This document shows, piece by piece, positions 55,501 through 64,000 of a stretch of DNA of 64,000 nucleotides. The position numbers and the translations under genes were made by a program. The DNA comes from Telmatactis stephensoni (lineage: Eukaryota > Cnidaria > Anthozoa > Actiniaria > Isophelliidae): NCBI GenBank assembly GCA_029948255.1, contig JALIZF010001939.1, positions 1,779,001-1,843,000 of the forward strand, read 5' to 3'. Positions within the stretch are counted from its first letter, which is position 1, and every line of letters starts with the position of its first letter. The notes beneath the pieces are model-generated. The model was given only the letters and a program-made list of their open reading frames with translations. It searched no databases and was not told the DNA's origin.

Positions 55501-58500
55501 GCAATAGCCTGTGTATAAAGCATTTCTTTGAGGGGTGTTGGGTTTCCTGTGTCACGGAAATCAGCAAGCGTTTCTTTTAGGAGAATTGGGTGTAAAAAGG
55601 ATTGGGTTTCCTGTGTTACGAAATCTTTCATTACACAGGACACCCAAATCTCTCACTTCCCCACAAAGAAACGCTTGCTACGCAGGCTAAGTAAGCAATA
55701 AAATGTGAACTGATAAATCGTAACGAATGCCTTTTAAAAATATGAAACTAAAGAAATGTGCCCTGAATTCTAATGTTGTTTTACGTACGGTTGCCAAGTT
55801 TGATATCAAAAACCGCACCGGCCAGCAATGGACATTGGAAAAAGTCAAAGATGCCTTGAAAGGAGAAATGACAAAAGTACAGGAAATGATGAGCGTGATG
55901 CCTGCTAAGATTACAAACTCCATGAATTATGTAGTGAATGAAATTGTCGAATACTACACAACAAGTTTAGTAAGTACTATCATTGTTCGATGGCTTTTAG
56001 AAATTTTCCCTAAAACTGAAATATCAGTTAACCAGTTAACCAGTTAAAACGTTGCATGCAACAGCGGAGTTGCTGGTGCAACATTGTAAAAGGCAACTTT
56101 GCGTCTGACACTAGAATCAAGTTCAGCTACTGTAATAATGCCTCAACTGCTGATCATGAATTACCCTTAGAGATATCCAACACTGCAATAGGCCACTTCA
56201 CGCTTTCGTCCGCCATATTTTGAATTAGGGCAAACGCGCCAAAATGTATCGAAATCTGGATCACTTTTATTTACCTTAACTCGGTTCATTTTTGTCGTAT
56301 TTTTAAAAAATTCTTTTTTTGAAACGATATTGGCTTTGTTATTTGTTATTCATAATGGCGGACGAAATCGTGAAGTGGCTTAGTTATTGTTGCGCGAAAC
56401 GTAAGGCCAAACTAGCCTCCTCCGCAGGCGCCTCCTCTTGGGCGTCCTGTCTCCTATCACCGAGAGGGGACTGAGGCTCTTGTTGGGGGCCAATTCCCCT
56501 CAGTCAGGTTGACAAAGGAATCCAATGAAGGGTTGTCTGCGGACTCAGGAGGCTAAGGCCAAACCACACAGTGCAACATTTACGGCAACATTTTTTGCAA
56601 CGTTTCGCGCGCGCAATACAGTTGCACTGTTTTCCCACCCCTGCAATGCTGTATGCAATGGTGCAGACTGTAGAACTCATTTCTAAAACTGCAAGCTCCT
56701 CCCGCAACATTTGCATGGGTAGATACAGTGCAACACTATGTTGTGCTCAACTTTGCAGCGGTGGACACACGGTGCAAGACTGTGTTGAGCACAATGTTGC
56801 AGAAAATATTACATCGTGTTTCCGCACGTTTAATAGCGCCCGTCATACAGTTGCCAAAATGACATCGACAGGACTGAATACATTCTTCTACTCAAAAGCT
56901 GCGCGTTTTTCTTTTACTTTTTCTGTCTTTGTGAGCGCCATTTCATTCTACACTTAAAATATTAGCTAATGTTTCATTCTAGATCTTGACTTCCCTAAGA
57001 AACACAAGCTTGTATAACGAAATTGCCGGGGACTTTCGCAGTGGCTTCAGTGACGTAGCAATATCGAAATGTATTCGTAAAACATCAAATATGAAGTATG
57101 GTACAATGGTTACTGGATGCGATGAAGCGCAAGACTACGTTACCAAAGTTAACAGTACATTAGGCGAAAGTTCGAACAGGTACTGTAGTTGCTGTTCATC
57201 GAGAAACTTGGAGCAGATTTCGTATGAGTAGACAACGGAACGCGCCGTGCCCTGACCGTTTCCGTAGCGTGAGTTTTCAAATTAAAATCTTTCGAAATTC
57301 CTTGTGTGAAACTTCTAGATATAGAAGTCAAAACAAAACAAAAGGACAAACAAAAACGCCTTAAGGCGCGGAAATACGAGCAACAAAATCGTGCAACTTG
57401 TCGCGCAACATTGTTGTTTTGCAAGTTGCAGAGCAAACTGTTGCTCGTATTACCACCCCGCGCGCAACAAATTTTCGTCGTTGCACGAAGTAGAAGCACT
57501 GTCTATACTTTTTGCAACAAAGAAAATTTGTTGCGCGCGGGTCGGTAATACGAGCAACATTTGCTCTGCAACTTGCAACGCAACAATGTTGCGCGACAAG
57601 TTGCACGAATTTTGTTGCTCGTATTTCCGCGCCTTTAATTTTAATGTCTACACGTGGTTTGAAACCACAAATATAGCTGTGTGCGAAATCCATCTACCAT
57701 CTACGCCCGAACCAGTAATAGGTAGTCTGCACAAGTATTTCCGGTGCGGTGAGTACGAAGGGGAGTTTATTTTGTAATCTTTGCAATTGAGTTGGTGTAG
57801 TCTCATGATTGAGGATGATGTCATCTTTACAAAAGGTTTTCCTTTTCAACCAATCAGAGTGCGTGCAAGACTTCAGTGACATCATCTATGCATGTGTACT
57901 GTAATCACGCATGAATTTCGACCAATCAGAGCGCGCGTAATATACCAATCATTATAAAAAACTGCATTTTCTGTTAGTTGTAGAGAATTTGAACGGCATA
58001 AGTGAAGTTACTCCATGCAGTGAACGACTTAATGTCGCGAGGGAAGCTATGGAGACTCTTGAAACCATTTACAATTCTATGGATGACAACATGAAGGCTG
58101 CAGATGCATACCTGAAAGCAATGGAAGACTACGTAAGGAATATCGTAGCTTAATTTTTCTTTACGTTTTAGGTGATGCGGTAAACGTTTTTATTATATAC
58201 CCTTGTCGATACGCGCGCTCTGATTGGCTGACAGCTGTGCTTTATCAGAGAACGGAACACAGTTCTGATGTCAGCAGCGCGAGCTCGACCGCGCGCGCGC
58301 ACTTTTTAAATTTTTGTACGGAGAAAATCGAACTTTTTCCCTTGAATATTTACTTCAAAATATATAATAAAACAAATAGAAGTCGGCTCGTGCTCTCTTT
58401 ACACTTCTTTCGTGCTCTCGTCACTTCCTGCGTGCTGTATTACTGAACGGAGCACGGAAAAAAGCTGTTCTATTTGTTAAGTGTAGTGGCACGCGGTTTC

Positions 58501-59618
58501 GTTTTATATATAATATACAATGCAACTTACAATTGGCTTTTTAGATGATGGTATTTTATAGTTAGTGTGATACCACTAGGCTTTACTGACTCAATAAAGA
58601 TGATGATGATGATGATGATGATCCTCCGAAAAGCTATAGCTAACAACATTTGTCTCCAACAAATGGGGCGACCTGCACTTCTCGGAAGATTCCATCCAAT
58701 TGTTGGACCACCCGAGAATCTAAACAAAAGAAAATGGCAATAACAATAGATTCTTTTGTTTTATCAAACCAATTAGATGACATCTTGCGAGGAGGTACAG
58801 ATTGCCTGCATCAAAATCTTACATCCGCGCAAGCCATGTTGCGTACGCGTTTATCCTTCAACTTTTAACGTTTCAATACATTCTTTACTGTTTGTTTTAA
58901 GGGTCGTGTTGGAATGTTGCCGTTATTAACAGAACGACAGCTGGGTTCTGGTGTGTTTGGACTCGCAAGAACAGTACCAGAAATTGAACAACGAACGAAA
59001 AAGCAAAGAAAGGCAGCAACAGAAATTAGTGGCTACGCTATGAACGTTCGACAATTGAAGAGCGTACCGGAGGCCATTAAGTTCGTTGACAGGGCGTTTC
59101 CCTTTATTGATGTGCTCCGTAGCTCCACTCGATGCTATGTGAAGATATTTGGTGTTATTGGAAGCATAGTCCAAGGGTAAGATGGTCTGTTTGGCTGGCT
59201 CTAGGGAGGGGGGAGGAGGGGAAGGGACGGGAATTGCTCTGAGATTAACGTGTGCTATTTTGGTTATTACGCCGCAAGTTTGAACTTACCTTTCATTGTT
59301 ACATTCTGTAGCTGCATAGATGGAAAGGGAAGTTTTGACGAAATTTACAAGGCAGTGACGGCAGAATTAAAAATGAATCGAAACAAGTGTGAACGAATTA
59401 CTGGTCTTCGTTTATACAGACGTGACACTGAAAACATCGTGAAAAGTGCAGCATCGAAGTTTGGATTTAATGCAGATTGCTCATCCAATAAACAACAAGA
59501 CGAGCCTGGCCGTAACACCAAAATGCTGTTCTTGTTCAATGACAGCGACGAAGAGGGTGAAAACCAACTGAGTCCAACTCAACGGAAGATGGTTTGTGAC
59601 TTTGAGGAATGGAACTGA
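52567..59618 (+). CDS. gene B: tandem paralog of gene A, with frame breaks and shortened C-terminus
   Basis: Exons match gene A one for one: 52567-52618, 52705-52725, 53188-53208, 53528-53554, 53977-54150, 54793-54948, 55799-55969, 56983-57179 (or ending 57170), 57984-58132, 58902-59176, 59312-59618. Signal peptide MRYSHWLFIVVIAPLISS. The three micro-exons are kept. Differences: exon 6 is 156 nt against 155 in A (an extra t near 54944), so it ends in phase 1 while exon 7 needs phase 0. Exon 8 lacks four residues of A and runs one base long at the obvious donor (57180), unless a weaker donor after 57170 (GAAA/GTTCGA) is used. Exon 11 ends early (MVCDFEEWN, stop 59618), where A continues about 26 residues more. 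The old tail is still visible after the stop. Gene B is either a decaying copy or carries assembly errors; otherwise it has the same unknown function as A. Confidence 0.72.
52955..53012. repeat. hairpin in gene B intron 2
   Basis: 'gcaaaaagatcgcgagaaat'-type arm (cgccaaaaagatcgcgagaa) pairs with 'ttctcgcgacgttctttttg'. It is absent from the matching place in gene A. Confidence 0.65.
54529..54656. mobile_element. MITE in gene B intron 5, shared with gene A
   Basis: 'ctacttcatgtatgacccca' pairs with 'tggggtcatacatgaggtag'. It is orthologous in position to 44088-44197. Confidence 0.8.
56410..56555. mobile_element. MITE with 'gcctcctccgcaggc' ends in gene B intron 7
   Basis: 'actagcctcctccgcaggcg' pairs loosely with 'tgtctgcggactcaggaggc'; it belongs to the family of 4935-5110 and 10790-11030. 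It is not present in gene A. Confidence 0.55.
56570..56835. mobile_element. MITE-like 'gttgcact / ggtgcaa' repeat in gene B intron 7
   Basis: 'aaggccaaaccacacagtgc' start with a body of 'gcaacattt' and 'gtggacacacggtgcaag' words; it belongs to the family of 7376-7660 and 45531-45860. Confidence 0.5.
57365..57634. mobile_element. long-armed MITE with TTAA flanks in gene B intron 8
   Basis: 'ggcgcggaaatacgagcaac' and 'aaaatcgtgcaacttgtcgc' are mirrored at 57580-57634; the arms exceed 100 bp with few mismatches. TTAA flanks it at 57361-57364 and 57635-57638. It is missing from gene A, so it inserted after duplication. Confidence 0.8.
57830..57955. mobile_element. 'caatcagagcgcgcgtaata' repeat, shared with gene A
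   Basis: 'accaatcagagtgcgtgcaa', 'tgtgtactgtaatcacgcat' and 'accaatcagagcgcgcgtaa' are in the same order as at 46770-46880. Confidence 0.7.
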
Positions 59619-60112
59619 AGCGAGAAAACCCCAAACATCATCACAAATTGCAACTTTAATCAAAGTTGATGAAAATTTAGTGCAGGATGTTAGATGTAAA
59701 CTACAAGATTTGGAGTCATCAGAATTAAAAGATCAGAATAGCATATCCATATGAATTGTCGTTATTCCATTCTGGTTGCAAAAAATGGGTGCTTTCCTAT
59801 GGATCACGGATTTTCAAAAAGAATGAATGTTTTAGTCATGGGGGGGGGGGAGGTTTCAAAGATTCTGACATAACAAAATTTCTGTCGACGATCGAGATAA
59901 AAGCTCAGCTCAGACGAGTTGTCAGATCTAGAGAGACAACCGTAAGAAAATGAAGACTTTTGCTCTTTTTTTGTGTTGTCATATGATGGTAATAGCTGTG
60001 AAAACCTGTTCTTAGTACTTGAAGGGGACAACGAAATGTTGAAGCTCTTGATTTTCTTTATTTGAGGCTACAAGGCTACAAGGTTACAACATTGCAATAT
60101 TAGACATATTAC
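59619..60112. other. 3' flank of gene B
   Basis: The first 110 bases still resemble the gene A C-terminal coding end (catcatcacaaattgcaact). The rest has no gene. A g-run lies at 59840-59849. Confidence 0.6.
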
Positions 60113-60424
60113 AGTAAACTCTTTATTTAAAGACGGAGCCAATTTTGCTTTCGCTAATTTTCCATTGGACCGTCTTCAATCTCGCACTCATGCACCTCCT
60201 CTACATTCAATATTTTGCATACAACGCTCAACTTACATGTTTATTTTTGCTGAGGGAGGAAAAACCAGAGAACCCGAAGTACAAACCCTCGTGGCATGGT
60301 TGAGAACGACACATCAAACAAACTCAGTTTACTTATGATCCAGTGCCCAAGCTGGGACTCGAATCCGGACCGCAACATTAACGGTGAATAGCCAGCGCTC
60401 TCACCACTCGGCCAACCATGCCAC
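60113..60424 (-). mobile_element. tRNA-derived SINE, family 1
   Basis: Antisense copy with inverted 'ggccaaccatgcca' head, B-box region 'gggactcgaatccgg', body 'gacacatcaaacaaactcag' and tail 'ttgctttcgctaattttcc'. Confidence 0.82.
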
Positions 60425-60624
60425 TCGTGTTAAAAGTTCGGGTAGTGAAAGATGGTGCGCTGTCTACGATTTGTAGCAGCAGCATTGTTGCGGCAGGACA
60501 TTGCAGACATTGGAACGATCGTTGAAACTCTACAACATATTGATGAAATCAATTTCTTCATTCAATGATCTGCGTGTACTATGTAACAATACGTCGTCAA
60601 TATTTAACGTTGTCATAGTCCAAA

Positions 60625-61445
60625 TGGACGCAAGCACAAGCGCAAGCAGCATAATGCTCTCAGTGAGATAGCATGGACGCACGCAGCATAAATCTGAGCC
60701 GTCGACGCAAATTGTGGATTGAATCGCGAGTCCACAGATTGCGTTCAACTCAAACTATAGACTTTTACTAGCGTCCACATTTCGCGCTAGCGCAAGATAT
60801 GGACCCCTATACCATGGACTATACTATATACTTTGAAGTCCATAGATCGCGTCGACGCAGACTGTGGATTATAATTCGCGAGTCCACAGATTGCGTTCAA
60901 CTCAAACTATGGACTTTAGCTAGCGTCCACATTTCGCATCAGCGCAATATATGGACCATATACTTTGAAGTCCATAGATCGCGTCGACGCAAACTGTGGA
61001 TTAATTCGCGAGTCCACAGATCTGCGTTCAGTCCACATTTCGCGTCAACGCAAAATAAGGACCATATACTTTGTGAACGCGAATTATGGACTTCAAAGTG
61101 TTCACGCGAATTATGGAGCATGGTATAGTGGTCCATATTTTGCGGTGGCGCGAAATGTGGACGCTGGCAAAAGTTCATAGTTTGAGTTGAACGCAATCTG
61201 TGGACTCGCGAATTAATCCACAGTTTGCGTCGATCGTTGCGAATTATGGACTTCAAAGTATATGGTTCATATCTTGCGCTGGCACGAAATGTGGACGCTA
61301 GCAAAAGTCCATAGTTTGAGTTGAACGCAATCTGTTGAGTCGCCAATCAATCCACAGTTTGCGTCGACGCGATCTATGGACTTCAAAGTATATGGTCCAT
61401 ATCTTGCGCTGGCGCGAAATGTGGACGCTAGCAAATTAAAGTCCA
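60625..61445. repeat. head-to-head satellite-like array
   Basis: Units of about 120-140 bp built from 'gtccacagattgcgttcaac', 'tcaaactatggactttagct', 'gcgtccacatttcgcg', 'cgcaatatatggaccatata' and 'ctttgaagtccatagatcgc'. Three copies run forward (60720-61075) and about three in reverse (61080-61445), meeting near 61080-61110. The left edge holds one unit of the 8.9-kb tandem repeat. Confidence 0.8.
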
Positions 61446-62513
61446 TCTGAAGTATGTTAAGGTAAGGACTTTTTATAGAAACAGAAAAAAGTTATTTTTT
61501 GCCTTAACTAACTTTATTGATGAGCAAGCATTATCATATTTTGCATTATTATTATTTATTTAAATGGGAGCTCCGCTATTAGCTAGTACCTAATTTTTAT
61601 ATTAACCAATAGACCATAATACTAAGATGCTAAATTCGGTATTGATGTCTATGCCATGTTCGGGGCGACTAAGGCTATTTTAATAACTTCGCCATCGCGC
61701 GCGCAACTGGTTCTCAAACAATGAGAATTTGGTTGTAATTTGGACGTGCGCGCGGACGGGACGCGAACCGTCGCACAGACATCTACTGAGTTTCGCTCTC
61801 TTAGTATTATGATCTCTTGTCGAATGTTGTTATCAGGATAACACGTCACTGACACAGCGAAGTCCGTTTCATACTCATACAAAATCTCTGCTCTAACAAA
61901 ACGTATATATCAATGGAAGCTTGCAGTGGCGGTAGAACTGAACATGAAAAGTGGGGGAGGGAGGGGGTGCTGCGAATCCACCATTTTAATTTTACTCTTA
62001 TGGAGCTTTTTTATAATTATTTATGGGAATCTATTTATAATTACTTTTTCAGGGATCTCAATTACCTAAGATGACATACTGTCACCATTGATCATAGAGC
62101 AGATTTCGTATGAGTGTGAAACGCACGGCGCTTCGCGCTCACATATATAATTATGTAATATTACTCTCTAATATTGTTCAACAATAATGGGCTTATATTC
62201 TCCTTTGCTACACATATGGATAACAGCAATGATGACTAATAATTCAATGTTATCCTAGTATGTCTGCGATAATGAAAAGGCAAAAATACATATTCCGATC
62301 TCTTGATAACATTGCATAATTTTCAGTGGTGGTGGTGGTGATGGAAGTGTGGGGGGAGGGGTCATGTAAATGAAACATGAACTAAGAGGGGGGCCATTTG
62401 AAAAATTGTATGACAAAGAGGGGGGGCCGGACACTTTTTGGGGCAAAAATTCCAAAAACCACCAGCCCCCCAGCCCCCCCCCCCCCCCCTGATAAAAACT
62501 GAACGGTCCCTTA
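61446..62513. other. intergenic, truncated MITE ends
   Basis: One-ended copies of the 'gagcagatttcgtatgagtg' family at 61855-61895 (inverted) and 62095-62145, and a poly-C run at 62472-62489. No gene seen. Confidence 0.5.
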
Positions 62514-62758
62514 GGGGGTGTTTACATGGCACTAGGATCATCCTAGCAGACGAATCATCCTAACTGATATACATTTACTGCATTCTGTTTACATGGAAAT
62601 TTGTGTCTTCACTTCGGATACTAGGATCATCCTATACTAAACCAAGAGAGCATAAATATTTCAGTTTATGTTCTCTTGACTAAACAGAATGCAGTAAATG
62701 TATAACAGGTAGGATGATTCGCCTGCTAGGATGATCCTAGTGCCATGTAAACACCCCC
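62514..62758. mobile_element. foldback MITE with TA target duplication
   Basis: 'gggggtgtttacatggcact' and 'aggatcatcctagcag' are mirrored by 'ctgctaggatgatcct' and 'agtgccatgtaaacaccccc', flanked by TA on both sides (62512-62513, 62759-62760). The arms are about 50 bp plus an inner pair around 'atttactgcattctgtttac'. TA target and 245 bp suggest a Tc1/mariner-type MITE. Confidence 0.85.
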
Positions 62759-62805
62759 TAAATTCAGTCTAATAGTGGTGAAGCCTTGCAATGCAGGCCA
62801 ATTTT

Positions 62806-62911
<106 letters not shown>

Positions 62912-63166
62912 CTCCCCCCCCCCTTTGGTGCTCGTCTGCAATAAATTCCCACGCGTTTAACATGACTGCCGCTCAAGAAATTTGCACAAAATGCACGATT
63001 CGTGATAAAACGAATATTACAATAAGGCATGCATTGGTTTCTGCAAAGTTAAGTTGTATTTTTTCGGGGGAGGGGGGAGGGGAGGGTAGTCGTGCAAAAC
63101 CGCTGGCTAATAGCACTGCTTGTTCACCTTACACCATGTGGAGTCGAAGATGGAGTCTGTGCTGTC

Positions 63167-63532
63167 TATAAAACACGATAAAACAGCTTTACACAACCAA
63201 GAATATACCAGAGTAAAGGTAAATTATTGTTTATCTATTAAAAGAACTCTTTTTTATCTATAATTTCTGTTAATGTACATTTCATGTTGATTTTTGGCGG
63301 AAAACTTCAAAGGCACCATATTTTTGGTGTTCCGTCGTTTTACCAGGGAATGTTTAACTTTATACACTACATTTGAGGATATTTAGAAATAACATGAAAT
63401 ACACATGTACATAACAGTTGTACATTGCTGAATATTCTTTTTGTGTCCTCTCAGAAGTTATTGACTCAAGTTGTAAACAATGGATCAAGAAAACATTCAG
63501 TCAGTGTTCTATATTGGTCCAATCCAAATATT
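63167..63532 (+). CDS. possible 5' end of a gene running off the right edge
   Basis: TATAAAA at 63167-63173, then a possible noncoding exon ending at a GTAAAT donor after 63218. A TCCTCTCAG acceptor before 63455 is followed by ATG at 63480 (MDQENIQSVFYIGPIQI) and a strong GTAAGT donor after 63532 (phase 2). The arrangement is what a promoter plus first coding exon would look like, but 17 residues give no homology and the next exon is not seen in the window. Confidence 0.25.
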
Positions 63533-63629
63533 GTAAGTTATTGATAATTTGTAAATTCTTCAATGTGGAAAATAATTATACCATTGTGAGAATTTTCAAG
63601 AAATTTTCAAGTGCATTGTGTTGCCATGT

Positions 63630-63893
63630 GTTTCAGTGGCGGATCCAGGGGGGTCGAAGGGGTTCACAGACCCCCCCTTTAATGGTTGGATTTTTTTAGG
63701 TAATAGAAATATGGCCTATACAAATTATAATAAAAAATATTAGAAGTTTAATTTACCTTTAAGTGCCATTACTACTAATAGTAAATTAAATGATTAAAGC
63801 CAATTTTTTGTCAAACATCGACCAAACAAAAGAGTATTATATACAGTTTAAGGAAATGGAACCCCCTTTTGAAAAATCCTGGATCCGCCACTG
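63630..63893. mobile_element. MITE with 'cagtggcggatccagg' ends
   Basis: 'cagtggcggatccagggggg' and 'aatcctggatccgccactg' are inverted; the flanks share an imperfect gtgttt. The ends resemble hAT-type elements. The same family is seen in fragments at 3434, 20061, 22599 and 25913. Confidence 0.75.
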
Positions 63894-63954
63894 TGTTTTG
63901 TCTGCCCTCCACTAGAAGTACACCTTATTGCAAATACAATATGTATTGTAGATA

Positions 63955-64000
63955 GAGCAGATTTCATATGAGTGTGAAACGGGCCGTGCCATGCCGTGAC
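63955..64000 (+). mobile_element. MITE end, cut by the window edge
   Basis: 'gagcagatttcatatgagtg' and 'gtgaaacgggccgtgcc' match the left end of the 6317-6463 family. Confidence 0.6.

Overview
The window is animal nuclear DNA: genes are split by many short GT-AG introns, A+T-rich intergenic DNA is full of foldback elements (MITEs), tRNA-derived SINEs and microsatellites, and two conserved metazoan genes can be read exon by exon. The style fits a cnidarian, probably an anthozoan such as a stony coral, because of the secreted EGF/low-complexity proteins and the repeat families built around an 'accaatcagagcgcgcg' core. That placement is an inference from style, not proven by a marker.

Layout. 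(1) 1-9.9 kb: two divergent genes for secreted EGF-domain proteins. The minus-strand one (59-1397) runs off the left edge. The plus-strand one (2077-9876) has a signal peptide, a His-rich then Val-Pro-rich region, four classic EGF exons, two Ser/Thr mini-exons, a nidogen-type EGF exon and a basic tail. It carries apparent 1-nt frame breaks. (2) 13.06-24.63 kb: a complete 18-exon glutamate-cysteine ligase catalytic subunit (GCLC, 655 codons) with a consensus antioxidant response element about 80 bp upstream of its ATG. (3) 24.7-34.4 kb: no host gene seen. It holds nested inverted repeats (26.2-33.2 kb), a long ATTT microsatellite, and a Gypsy-like LTR element remnant whose gag is split by a MITE. 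(4) 34.73-39.97 kb: a complete 11-exon SNRNP48 (minor spliceosome U11-48K) with its CHHC zinc finger. (5) 41.6-59.6 kb: a tandem pair (A and B) of 11-exon genes for a secreted, helix-rich, cysteine-containing protein family that I do not recognise. Copy A is intact; copy B carries frame breaks, a truncated C-terminus and a transposon in its promoter. (6) 59.7-64 kb: a SINE, a head-to-head satellite array, MITEs, a CT microsatellite, and a possible 5' end of another gene near 63.2-63.5 kb.

The conserved genes do unrelated housekeeping jobs (glutathione synthesis and minor-intron splicing); nothing suggests an operon or pathway cluster. The strongest candidates for undescribed biology are the A/B family, with its symmetrical micro-exons after the signal peptide, and the His/Val-Pro/EGF protein. 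GCLC and SNRNP48 together give about 2.9 kb of coding sequence with no indel, so the frame breaks in the EGF gene and in copy B look more like real decay than assembly noise. Only read data can settle that. All exon borders were read by eye from splice consensus and phase.
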